Assembly (NCBI GenBank): GCA_045222295.1
Contig: JBGUXP010000010.1
Span: 66,697 to 130,696, forward strand
Reading direction: 5' to 3'
DNA length: 64,000 bases
From: Colimorpha sp045222295
Lineage (GTDB): Bacteria > Bacteroidota > Bacteroidia > Bacteroidales > P3
The position numbers were made by a program, and so were the translations under genes. Under the pieces are notes generated by a model. It was not told the DNA's origin and did not search any database. It worked only from the letters and a program-made list of their open reading frames with translations. Positions 50,093-58,446 of the stretch are shown here, piece after piece. The number at the start of each line of letters is the position of its first letter. Position 1 is the first letter of the stretch.

Positions 50093-51676
50093 TTATCGGA
50101 TGTCGCATCCAAGGATTTCAATCCTGCGGGCGAGGGCGGCGGGAAGGCCGTAGACGGGATCTTTCGACTGGCTTTCGGTGGTGGGGGCTACGGCGCCGTG
50201 TGGCTTTTGGGCTATGAAGAGGCGGCCGTCGTTCAGAGCATCCTCAAAAACACCGCCTCTCCATGCGCGTATCATATTTATAAAGGAGGCTATTCTGCGG
50301 CGCGAGAGGTTCAGGTTGTAGTCGCTCTTGTAGACAGGGCTGGCGTAGCCTGCGATGGTAATGGTGATTTTATTACCGGCGTCGAGCAGGCTCTCCACAT
50401 AGTCGAGCAATTCCTCGATGCGGCTGTAGTTGCCCACGACACATGTGTCGAAGAATAGCGCTGTCAGGATTGAGTCGTCGGCGTTCTGTTGCTTGGAGAT
50501 ATACTCGTCACGCAAGGCGACATAGTGCCGTTGGCAGTCGCTGTAGGAGGTCTCTGTGACCAGCTCGCGGCTTTGCGGGTTGGGTTCGTCGTTATGGAAA
50601 TAGAGAAACAGTGGGAACATGAAGCGCCGCACGCGCTGCTGGATGGTATCGATGCTTTCCACGGTGTCCATTACAAAGGGGACTTCGATAGGAATGGAGT
50701 CTAAGGTCCATCGGTATAGGTCGTTGCAGCAGGAACTGTCAGTGAGGAAATAACTGTCGCTGCGGTTCGAAGACAGGAATCCGGCAATGGGCATGCCGGT
50801 GACGCTGTCGTAGTCGCTGATGGCGAAATAGAGGTCGTTCTGTTCGCTGTTAAGGCAGGCACAGACAGACTCGGCTTTCTGCCAAGTGTTGCGCTGTCCC
50901 ACGGCACAGTAGATGTCGTGTCCGCCCTTGCCGCCTTCGCGGTCGCTGCTGAAATAGAGCACGCCATTGCGTTGGTCGTAGAAGGGGGTGTACTCGTCGG
51001 CGGCCGTGTTGATCATAGGACCGAGGTTAACACATTCCGTGCTCTTGCCTCCTTTAACGAGGGTGTACCAGATGTCGGTGCCACCCAATCCGCCGGGTCG
51101 GTTGCTGACAAAATAGAGTATCACCGTGCTGTCCGCCAGCCGTCCCACGGAGGGATGTGTGGAGGTGAACCCAATCATATTCACAGGTCCCTTTAATTTC
51201 ACGGGTTTCTCCCAACCGCGGCGTTTCTTGTGTTTTGCAAAATATATCTCGCAGTTGAGGGTCTCTACATCGCCACGGGTGAAGTAGAGGTCATGGGTCA
51301 AGGGGTCGAAAGCTATGTTGCCCGTGTGGTCGCGACGGCTGTTCAGTCCCCAGCGGTCCAGTTTGGGGCGCGCCACCTTGCCATTCTTGGCGATGCGTGC
51401 CTGGTAGACTTGCATCACGCCGCCACTTAGGTTGAACTGTTTGTTGGTACTCACCGTCGGTGGCATCGACGAGAAGACCAGCACGGTGTCGCCCATCTGC
51501 AGTGCTCCTGTTTCGCTTCCTGGGGTGTTGATGGGTTTCTCGAGGTGAACTACACGGTATTGTGCGTTTGAAGACAACATGAACAACATAAACAACAATT
51601 CCGTGAGCAGCCGCCGACAGGTCAAAGCATCGTTGTGCTTTGTCTGTTGTTTTTGTTGTTTGAGTTGTTTTCTCAT
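50093..51676 (-). CDS. PD40/OmpA-like protein of the PorP/SprF neighbourhood
   Basis: 527 residues. A signal peptide near the start (cleavage about SSNAQ), a central region with PD40/WD40-like beta-propeller motifs (LYFTRGD, ILYFVSNRPGGLGGTDIW, LYFSSDREGGKGGHDIY), and a C-terminal OmpA-like domain (about 415-525, DAGNKITITIAGYASPV, LSRRRIASFI) that binds peptidoglycan. It follows a PorP/SprF gene by 8 bp; such pairs belong to type IX secretion or related envelope machinery. The N-terminal region is encoded by AACAACAAA-type repeats. Confidence 0.8.
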   Translation of the reverse strand: MRKQLKQQKQQTKHNDALTCRRLLTELLFMLFMLSSNAQYRVVHLEKPINTPGSETGALQMGDTVLVFSSMPPTVSTNKQFNLSGGVMQVYQARIAKNGKVARPKLDRWGLNSRRDHTGNIAFDPLTHDLYFTRGDVETLNCEIYFAKHKKRRGWEKPVKLKGPVNMIGFTSTHPSVGRLADSTVILYFVSNRPGGLGGTDIWYTLVKGGKSTECVNLGPMINTAADEYTPFYDQRNGVLYFSSDREGGKGGHDIYCAVGQRNTWQKAESVCACLNSEQNDLYFAISDYDSVTGMPIAGFLSSNRSDSYFLTDSSCCNDLYRWTLDSIPIEVPFVMDTVESIDTIQQRVRRFMFPLFLYFHNDEPNPQSRELVTETSYSDCQRHYVALRDEYISKQQNADDSILTALFFDTCVVGNYSRIEELLDYVESLLDAGNKITITIAGYASPVYKSDYNLNLSRRRIASFINMIRAWRGGVFEDALNDGRLFIAQKPHGAVAPTTESQSKDPVYGLPAALARRIEILGCDIR

Positions 51677-51684
51677 TATTCAAA

Positions 51685-52710
51685 TTATATTATCGGGCAC
51701 GGTAGCGCACCTTTATGGTGGCCGTCGTCGCGTTTGCCTATCTTGTAAATCACACCCACTTCGAAGGCTCCCAGCGTGTGGCTAGCCTCCGCCAGTCGCG
51801 AAAGATTGGCGTCGTAGCTGAAGGCGAAAATCCATTGTGACCACTCCACCGCCAGATTCACTGCCAGTGCGTCGCCGTGACGTCCCAGCAGGCCGGCGCT
51901 GAAAGCAAGATAGCTGCGCGCGCGTTCATTGACATACCACTTTACGTCACATCCGTATACCAGTTCGCTGAATCCTTTCTGTCGTTGGTAGCCCACCACG
52001 GGCAACAGCCCCCACTGCGAATGAAAACGCCATTCGGCGCGCGTGTAGAGGTTCCAGTGAAGGCTCAGTCGAGTGTCGCTGAGCCCCAGATAGGAGATGT
52101 TGGGCTGGTTGATGTTTCTCATGGAGAAGCCTGCCTTCGTGTAGAACTCATCGTTTATCTGACAGAACCACGCCACGCCGGCACCCAGGGTGGGGTAGAG
52201 GGTCTTCTCGCGCACAAAAGTCTCCGTGCCGTCGGCCATGTTGATATGCTCGGGATCAAATCCCGTCTGGCCTACGCCGCCCTCCAGGGCTATCGACACA
52301 AGGTTGTTGCCGTTACCGAGTGCTTGGAAGTAGGAGACGATGGCGCTGGCCGAGGTGGAGCCGTAGCTCAGTTCGCCTGCGCGGTCGTTGCTTACCCACA
52401 GACCCGCGCTAAGGCCGTTGCTGTTGCGTTTACTGCGCATCACACCAAATTCTGCCGTAGCACTGAAGGTCTGGAAAGGTGTCGTTACGCTGGCCCACTG
52501 GTTGCGGTATACCGCACCGAAGCGTGCCTTATCGGCGAAGAATCCGCTATAGGCTGGGTTGAAAAGCAGTGGGTCGAGGTCCAGCATCGAGAAATGGATA
52601 TCCTGTGCATTTCCATTAAAAAATAACATAAACAACATGAACAACAAGCTCACGCCTTTACACCGGCGATTCCGAATGGATGTTGTTTTTGTTGTTCCTG
52701 TTGTTTTCAT
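51685..52710 (-). CDS. PorP/SprF-family type IX secretion membrane protein
   Basis: 341 residues. After a signal peptide (FMLFMLFFNGNAQ), DIHFSMLDLDPLLFNPAYSGF is the family hallmark, followed by a 12-14-strand outer-membrane barrel. PorP/SprF proteins work with PorE-like OmpA proteins in type IX secretion or gliding. It starts directly after the tsaD stop and is co-transcribed with it. Confidence 0.88.
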   Translation of the reverse strand: MKTTGTTKTTSIRNRRCKGVSLLFMLFMLFFNGNAQDIHFSMLDLDPLLFNPAYSGFFADKARFGAVYRNQWASVTTPFQTFSATAEFGVMRSKRNSNGLSAGLWVSNDRAGELSYGSTSASAIVSYFQALGNGNNLVSIALEGGVGQTGFDPEHINMADGTETFVREKTLYPTLGAGVAWFCQINDEFYTKAGFSMRNINQPNISYLGLSDTRLSLHWNLYTRAEWRFHSQWGLLPVVGYQRQKGFSELVYGCDVKWYVNERARSYLAFSAGLLGRHGDALAVNLAVEWSQWIFAFSYDANLSRLAEASHTLGAFEVGVIYKIGKRDDGHHKGALPCPII

Positions 52711-53712
52711 TTAACCACGGGTATATGGTGGTAGCGATATGTCGGCGAATTCGCTTTTGAGGTACTTGAAATAGCCGGCGATACCCACCATGGCGGCATT
52801 GTCGGTGCAGAACTTGAAAGGCGGAATGAAAGCCTGCCAGTGGTGTTTCTGACAGATGCGCTCCAACTCGCTGCGCAATAGGCTGTTGGCACTCACGCCT
52901 CCGGCGATGGCTACCTGCCGTACTTTGTGATCCAGTGCCGCGCGTTCCACCTTCTTCAACAGGAAGCCTACGATGGTTTTCTGGATGGAGGCGCAGAGGT
53001 CGGCTTTGTGTTTCTCAATGAAGTCGGGGTCTTCTTTCAGTTGGTCGCGCAGGAAGTAGAGGAACGATGTTTTTATGCCTGAGAATGAGTAGTTATAGCC
53101 GGGAATCTGTGGCGTGGCGAACTTATAGGCATCGGCATCACCTTCCTTGGCTAAACGGTCGATGATGGGCCCTCCGGGATAGCCCAAGTCCATGATTTTC
53201 GCCGCTTTGTCGATGGCTTCGCCAGCGGCATCGTCGATAGTCTGTCCCAGAACCTCCATCTCGAAGTGGCTGTGTAACAGTAATATTTGAGTGTGTCCTC
53301 CCGACACTAGTAAGCAAATGAACGGGAACTGAGGCATGGGTTCGCCACGGTCAATAAAGTGGCTTAAAACATGTGCTTGTAAATGATTGACCTCAATCAT
53401 CGGTTTGCCGAGTGCTTGTGCAAAACTTTTGGCGAAACTTACCCCCACCATTAGTGAGCCCATCAGACCTGGGCCCCGAGTGAAAGCCACAGCGTCAATG
53501 TCCTCTTTGGCAATTGCCGCTTCGCGGATGGCACCGTCGACCACGGGGATGATATTTTGCTCATGGGCACGACTCGCCAGTTCTGGCACCACACCACCGT
53601 ATTGCTCATGAACTTTCTGGCTGGCAATGATATTGCTCAGTAGATGGTTGTCTCGCAACACTGCCGCCGACGTATCGTCGCAACTCGATTCTATTGCTAA
53701 TATGATACTCAT
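52711..53712 (-). CDS. tsaD: tRNA N6-adenosine threonylcarbamoyltransferase
   Basis: 333 residues, normal length. IESSCDDTSAAVL at the start, metal ligands in NHLQAH (His110, His114), GGHTQILL and GGVSANSLL are family signatures. It completes the t6A modification of tRNA with TsaB, TsaC and TsaE. A promoter lies upstream; PorP/SprF begins at the next base after its stop. Confidence 0.96.
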   Translation of the reverse strand: MSIILAIESSCDDTSAAVLRDNHLLSNIIASQKVHEQYGGVVPELASRAHEQNIIPVVDGAIREAAIAKEDIDAVAFTRGPGLMGSLMVGVSFAKSFAQALGKPMIEVNHLQAHVLSHFIDRGEPMPQFPFICLLVSGGHTQILLLHSHFEMEVLGQTIDDAAGEAIDKAAKIMDLGYPGGPIIDRLAKEGDADAYKFATPQIPGYNYSFSGIKTSFLYFLRDQLKEDPDFIEKHKADLCASIQKTIVGFLLKKVERAALDHKVRQVAIAGGVSANSLLRSELERICQKHHWQAFIPPFKFCTDNAAMVGIAGYFKYLKSEFADISLPPYTRG

Positions 53713-53735
53713 AATACTGATTCAAAAATAAAATG

Positions 53736-53767
53736 CAAAAATACGAAAACTCCTGCACATGACCAAA
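53736..53767 (-). promoter_or_regulatory. Promoter of the tsaD operon
   Basis: Minus strand: TTTG (53767-53764), a 20-nt spacer, TATTTTTG (53743-53736). A second TATTTTTG copy is at 53730-53723. Confidence 0.7.
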
Positions 53768-53812
53768 TAAATACTTGCTCCCTTCTACCAATTATCCCCC
53801 TACCAACCCCCT

Positions 53813-53840
53813 ACCAACTCCTATCGCGGTAGGAGTTGGT
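53813..53840. repeat. Intergenic hairpin with flanking GTAGGAGTTGG repeats
   Basis: An 11-bp stem (ACCAACTCCTA/TAGGAGTTGGT) with a 6-nt loop lies in a run of CCTACCAAC and TAGGAGTTGGT repeats (53788-53870). Related motifs occur at 15525-15570. Confidence 0.75.
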
Positions 53841-53903
53841 TAGGAGTTGGTAAGGACTTGGTAACTGGTTTATAGTTACTTAACCCTTGGTTGTTTTTTT
53901 CGC

Positions 53904-53933
53904 TTGTCTATTCGGATTTTTTGCTTATATTTG
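53904..53933 (+). promoter_or_regulatory. Promoter of the small outer-membrane gene
   Basis: TTG (53904-53906), a 19-nt spacer and TATATTTG (53926-53933), 65 nt before the ATG. Confidence 0.7.
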
Positions 53934-53997
53934 CAAATTAATTGAAATGTGAATTTTTTTTAACATATTTTAATAACCAACTAAAAATCAACACAAA

Positions 53998-54417
53998 ATG
54001 AAAAAAATCTTATTGGCTCTCGTGGCCGTTTTCGCAATGAGCACTATGGCCAATGCACAGATTAAGGACCTCGGTGTCCGCATCGGCTATGGTGGAGAAG
54101 TTTCTGCCATGTGGGGTCTTGGCGGTAACCGCTTACAAACCGACTTGGGTTGGAACAGCAAGTATCTCGGCTTCACCGCTACCTATCAGTGGACGGGCGA
54201 CTTGGGCAGTAACTTCGGCTGGTTTGCCGGTTTTGGTGGCCGTCTTTCGATTTGGGACGACCAGTTCTCGCTGGCAGTTGCCGGACAAGTCGGTCTCGAG
54301 TACAACTTTAGCTTCCCCCTGCAGCTGACGCTCGACTGGCGCCCTGGTTTCCGTCTGATTCCCAGTACGGGTTTTGTGGGAGGTGATATTGCCCTCGGTA
54401 TCCGCTACCGTTTCTAA
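53998..54417 (+). CDS. Small outer-membrane beta-barrel protein
   Basis: 139 residues. Signal peptide MKKILLALVAVFAMSTMANA, then alternating strands with aromatic ends (YGGEVSAMW, NFGWFAGFGGRLSIW, FGVGLEYNF-like strands) and a C-terminus LGIRYRF typical of outer-membrane barrels with about eight strands. No known ligand or partner. It has its own promoter and terminator. Confidence 0.7.
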   Translation: MKKILLALVAVFAMSTMANAQIKDLGVRIGYGGEVSAMWGLGGNRLQTDLGWNSKYLGFTATYQWTGDLGSNFGWFAGFGGRLSIWDDQFSLAVAGQVGLEYNFSFPLQLTLDWRPGFRLIPSTGFVGGDIALGIRYRF

Positions 54418-54439
54418 TAGGTTGGACATATATGATAAG

Positions 54440-54474
54440 GTTGCCCGTCCCATTCTGGCGGGTAACTTTTTTTT
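54440..54474 (+). terminator. Rho-independent terminator
   Basis: GTTGCCCG/CGGGTAAC stem (one G-T pair) with an 11-nt loop and eight T. Its end overlaps the -33 box of the next promoter. Confidence 0.85.
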
Positions 54475-54502
54475 GTCATGTCTGAAAAAGTGCGTATTTT
54501 TG
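54472..54502 (+). promoter_or_regulatory. Promoter of the ROK kinase gene
   Basis: TTTG (54472-54475), a 19-nt spacer and TATTTTTG (54495-54502). It supports the ATG at 54530 as the start over an upstream in-frame one. Confidence 0.8.
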
Positions 54503-54529
54503 CATTTCATTTGTAAAAAGTATAAGACT

Positions 54530-55465
54530 ATGAAATATTCTATCGGAGTTGATATGGGCGGAACCAATACCGACATGGGGCTGGTGTCCGAGAACGGCAA
54601 CATCATTCAGCGTCGGAATATTCCGACCAACGCCTATACGGAGCTAGAACCTTATGTACGTGACATGATGCATGAAATTGAGATTATGGTGAAAGATCAG
54701 ACGGTGCGTGACGGCGAGGCTGTCAGCCTTGAAGGCATCGGTATCGGTGCCCCCAACGGCAATTTCTACACAGGTTGTGTCGATAACGCTCCGAATCTGA
54801 CTATCAAAGGTGTGCTGGATTTTGGGAAGGAGATTCATAAATATCTCTCGGTACCTGTGGTGTTGAGCAACGATGCCAACGCTGCTGCCTATGGCGAGTA
54901 CGTCTATGGTGGTGCCAAGGGTATGAAGCATTTCATCATGTTTACCCTCGGTACAGGTGTGGGAAGTGGCATCGTGGTAGATGGCAAGTTGGTGCACGGC
55001 AGCACCGGTGGCGCCGGCGAGTTGGGACACAATATCCTTATTCCTCACGGCCGCAAATGCTCCTGCGGACGCGAAGGCTGTCTCGAAACTTACACTTCGG
55101 CCCGTGGCATTGTGCAGACCTATTGTGAGTTGAAGGGTATTCCTGTTACTGCTGATGTCACCAGCAAGATGATTGGCGAGTTGGCGCATCAGGGAGACCC
55201 CGTTGCCTTGAAGACATGGGAAACTGTCGCCGACCAGTTGGGTCTGGCTATGGCCAATAGTGTCACCTTCTCGGCTCCTGAGGCCATTTTCCTCATGGGT
55301 GGACCCGCTCAGGTGGGAGAGCCCTTGTTGAAGCCCCTGCGTCAGGCCTTCGAGAAATATCTGCTTAATATCTACGCAGGCAGTTGTGCCATCCGCATGA
55401 GCGAACTCCGTGCCAATGAGGTGGCTATCCTCGGAGCTGCGGCATTGTTGAAAATGAAGGAATAA
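54530..55465 (+). CDS. ROK-family sugar kinase (glucokinase-like)
   Basis: 311 residues from ATG at 54530. DMGGTNTDMGLVS (ATP-binding phosphate site), FTLGTGVGSGIVV, and the zinc-binding CSCGREGCLETY motif mark a ROK kinase, most often glucokinase or N-acetylmannosamine/glucosamine kinase. The GH92 mannosidase gene follows 71 bp later, so phosphorylation of released sugar is plausible. Confidence 0.9.
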   Translation: MKYSIGVDMGGTNTDMGLVSENGNIIQRRNIPTNAYTELEPYVRDMMHEIEIMVKDQTVRDGEAVSLEGIGIGAPNGNFYTGCVDNAPNLTIKGVLDFGKEIHKYLSVPVVLSNDANAAAYGEYVYGGAKGMKHFIMFTLGTGVGSGIVVDGKLVHGSTGGAGELGHNILIPHGRKCSCGREGCLETYTSARGIVQTYCELKGIPVTADVTSKMIGELAHQGDPVALKTWETVADQLGLAMANSVTFSAPEAIFLMGGPAQVGEPLLKPLRQAFEKYLLNIYAGSCAIRMSELRANEVAILGAAALLKMKE

Positions 55466-55536
55466 ATAGGGAATTGGGATACCCCATAGGGGTTATCTAT
55501 TAATAGAAGACACCTAACGGCGTAAAAGATTATTCA

Positions 55537-58230
55537 ATGAAAAAAATAGGCATCTTTTTACTGGTGGTAATTTTTTTTGCTGCCTGCGGGGAGAAGTCGC
55601 TGACTTCATACGTCAACCCTTTCGTCGGCACCGACGGCCATGGACACACCTTCCCGGGTTCCATTGTGCCGTTTGGTCAGATTCAACCCTCGCCCGACAC
55701 TCGCTTGGAGGGGTGGGACGGATGCAGCGGCTATCACTACTCCGATGATACCATCTTCGGCTTCAGCCACACCCATCTCAGCGGCACCGGCTGCGAGGAT
55801 TACGGCGATGTGCTGCTGATGCCGGTCAAGATGGATGGCACATTTAATGATGGATATGCGTGTCATGGATATGATGGCTCTTTGGTTGTACCATTTAGGG
55901 AGTGCTACAAGAGTCATTTCAGCCACGAAAACGAGGAGGCGCAGGCGGGTTATTATAAGGTGAAATTGGATCGCACTAATACCACAGTCGAACTCACCGC
56001 CGACCGCCGGGTGGCCTATCATCGCTACATCTTCGACGGAGATACTGCTAATGGTTTTGTAATCGACCTGAAACACCGTGATGTACTGCTCGGCGGTAAG
56101 ATTATGGTGAAGGATGGCATGCTGGTGGGCTGGCGCGAGAGCAGCGCTTGGAACCCCGACCAGCACCTTTTCTTCGCTATCCGTGGCAATGTCGACATCA
56201 CAAAGGTGCTGTTCGATACAACACAAACCAATGGTATTGTCTTCCTCCCCGATGGAATTAAATTCCTCGAACTGCAGGTGGCTATCAGCGGCGTGGATAT
56301 CGAGGGCGCTATCAAGAATCTTAATGCTGCAGAGTACAAGTCTTTCGACGAGGCCCGCAAGGGAGCCGATAGCACCTGGGAGGCAGCCCTTGGCAAGTTG
56401 AAGGTGGAAGGCGGCACCGACAAGCAGAAGACCTGCTTCTACACGGCGTTGTACCATTGCATGACCTCGCCATACCTCTGGAGCGATGCCGATGGCCGCT
56501 ATCGTGGCACCGACAACCAGATACATAAGGCCGACGAGGGTAGGGAGGTGTACACGGTGTTCTCGCTGTGGGATACCTACCGTGCCCTGCATCCGCTGCT
56601 GACGCAGATAGAGCCCGAGCGTACTGTGGACTTCGTCTACACCGCTATGAAGAACTTCGAGCAGGGAGGCGAGCTGCCCATGTGGGAGTTGGCAAGCCAT
56701 GAAACCCACTGCATGATAGGCTACCATGCGGTGCCAATGATGCTGGAGGCGTATATCCATTTGGCCGAGCCGGATGGCACGCTGGCGGGCTACACCCCGA
56801 AAGAGCTGCTCGAGGCTATGGTGGCCACGAGTAACCGTACACCCGAGCAGCGTGCCTATGCCGCGCAGGGTTACCTTTCCTCTGAAATCGACAATGAGAG
56901 TGTCAGCAAGACTCTGGAATATGCTTACGATGATTGGTGCATCGCACAGATGGCCGAGATTGCTGGCGACACTGCTACCGCTCGCACATATTGGATTCGC
57001 AGCCAAAGTTGGCAGAATATTATCGACACCAACGGCTTTGCCCACCCTAAACGTAACGGCGGCTGGGTGACACCTTTTAATCCCACCGAGGTGAACAACC
57101 ACTTCACCGAGGCGAACAGCTGGCAGTACAGTACCTACGTGCCGCACGACCTGTCGGCATGGGTTGCTAAACTTGGTGGAGATGAAAAGGCAGAAGCGTT
57201 CTTAGATAGTCTTTTTGAGGGGAATAATGCTATGAGTGGCCGTGAGCAAGCCGACGTGACAGGCCTCATCGGCATGTATGCCCACGGCAACGAGCCGAGT
57301 CACCATGCAGTCTGGATCTATTCCTATCTTGGCAAGCGGCAGAAGACGGATAAGTATGTGCACAAGATACTCAATGAACTCTATACCTCCCAGCCCGATG
57401 GCCTTTGTGGCAACGAGGACTGCGGACAGATGAGCGCGTGGTATGTGCTGGCTTCGCTGGGATTGTACGAAGTGTGTCCTGGAAGTGGTCTGTGGATGCA
57501 TTGTGAGCCTTTGTTTTCTGATGTGGAATCGCAGTATCTCAAATTGAACTGTAACGCCACACATGTCATGAGCACAACCACGATACCGTCGCCTCAAGGG
57601 GTTTGCCCCGAAAACCTGCGCATCACCCCATGCCCGGTGTTTGCTGACTGGCGTATGCAGAGCAACCGCAACAAGGTGACCGATACCTCGACGCAGTGGG
57701 AGGGTAGGCTCCGCTCGCAGATGGTGCGCCATGTTGAGGTTAAAACCTCTACCGACAAGCATGTCACCTATATAACAAAGCCTGCTCCTCAATACACCGA
57801 GAACGGTCCCGAGGGAATGGTGGACAATATCTTCGGAACCACCAATTACCGCATCGGTGGCTGGCAGGGCTGGCAGGGTGACATGGTGGCCGTGGTAGAG
57901 CTCGACAAGAAGCAGAAGATAGGTGTGGTGGGGTTGAATTGTTTGGAAAATATGCGCTCGTGGATATTCTTCCCTAAGAGCGTGAAAGTGGAATACAGCC
58001 TCGACGGTGAGAACTGGAAGCCTTATGGTGAGGTACAGAATACCACCTTTAAGCCGGTACACAGCCGTCAAGAAGAGAGTGTTACACACTTCTTTGGTGT
58101 GATTAAAATCAATCCGGTTATCGTAAAATACATCAAGGTTACGGCGACCAACTTCGGTGCATTGCCCGACTGGCATGTCAGCGCTGGCCATCAGGCATGG
58201 ATTTTTGCAGATGAAATAATTATTAAATAA
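55537..58230 (+). CDS. GH92 alpha-mannosidase lipoprotein
   Basis: 897 residues. Lipobox AAC near residue 17; NPFVGTDGHGHTFPG and GWDGCSGYHYSDD are the GH92 start, and WELASHETHCMIGYHAVP and GNEDCGQMSAWYVLASLGLY are the family's catalytic-region signatures. The C-terminal 150 residues (about 745-895) form an F5/8-type discoidin-like domain (VEYSLDGENWKPYG). GH92 enzymes trim alpha-mannose from N-glycans or yeast mannan; surface or periplasmic location follows from the lipobox. Length is above the usual ~750 because of the added domain. Confidence 0.93.
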   Translation: MKKIGIFLLVVIFFAACGEKSLTSYVNPFVGTDGHGHTFPGSIVPFGQIQPSPDTRLEGWDGCSGYHYSDDTIFGFSHTHLSGTGCEDYGDVLLMPVKMDGTFNDGYACHGYDGSLVVPFRECYKSHFSHENEEAQAGYYKVKLDRTNTTVELTADRRVAYHRYIFDGDTANGFVIDLKHRDVLLGGKIMVKDGMLVGWRESSAWNPDQHLFFAIRGNVDITKVLFDTTQTNGIVFLPDGIKFLELQVAISGVDIEGAIKNLNAAEYKSFDEARKGADSTWEAALGKLKVEGGTDKQKTCFYTALYHCMTSPYLWSDADGRYRGTDNQIHKADEGREVYTVFSLWDTYRALHPLLTQIEPERTVDFVYTAMKNFEQGGELPMWELASHETHCMIGYHAVPMMLEAYIHLAEPDGTLAGYTPKELLEAMVATSNRTPEQRAYAAQGYLSSEIDNESVSKTLEYAYDDWCIAQMAEIAGDTATARTYWIRSQSWQNIIDTNGFAHPKRNGGWVTPFNPTEVNNHFTEANSWQYSTYVPHDLSAWVAKLGGDEKAEAFLDSLFEGNNAMSGREQADVTGLIGMYAHGNEPSHHAVWIYSYLGKRQKTDKYVHKILNELYTSQPDGLCGNEDCGQMSAWYVLASLGLYEVCPGSGLWMHCEPLFSDVESQYLKLNCNATHVMSTTTIPSPQGVCPENLRITPCPVFADWRMQSNRNKVTDTSTQWEGRLRSQMVRHVEVKTSTDKHVTYITKPAPQYTENGPEGMVDNIFGTTNYRIGGWQGWQGDMVAVVELDKKQKIGVVGLNCLENMRSWIFFPKSVKVEYSLDGENWKPYGEVQNTTFKPVHSRQEESVTHFFGVIKINPVIVKYIKVTATNFGALPDWHVSAGHQAWIFADEIIIK

Positions 58231-58446
58231 ATGAAAAAGATACTATTAGGTTTGTGTGCCATTATGGCTGTTGCCTCACTTGCTTCGTGCGACACCAAGC
58301 TCTGTTACTGCTACGAAAATGGTTATGAGCAGGAGGTGTATGTGAACATTGATACGCCTTGCAACTCGATGAGTCGTGGTGAGCGCGGATGTGTGGAGCG
58401 CAATGAGCGCATGGATCCTACGCAAGTGGCCAAGAAAGATATTTAA
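58231..58446 (+). CDS. Small Cys-rich lipoprotein (CxC family, member 4)
   Basis: 71 residues, starting at the base after the GH92 stop. Lipobox LASC is followed by DTKL-C-Y-C and later cysteines in DTPCNS and RGCVE, as in the other three family members in this window. No known domain. The stop overlaps the convergent NAGPA-like gene by 4 bp. Function unknown. Confidence 0.8.
   Translation: MKKILLGLCAIMAVASLASCDTKLCYCYENGYEQEVYVNIDTPCNSMSRGERGCVERNERMDPTQVAKKDI

Noticed and set aside
50023..50121. Upstream start for the cassette 2 sigma factor
   Set aside because: The extra 33 residues cover the 27-bp promoter element and overlap the preceding gene; the family-like start is MAQDAYLN at 50022.
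54374..54529. Upstream start for the ROK kinase
   Set aside because: It would run through the terminator and promoter between the two genes; ROK proteins begin near DMGGTN as in the 54530 start.
55606..57147. Long minus-strand frame opposite the GH92 gene
   Set aside because: Shadow of GH92, with no recognisable domain or promoter.
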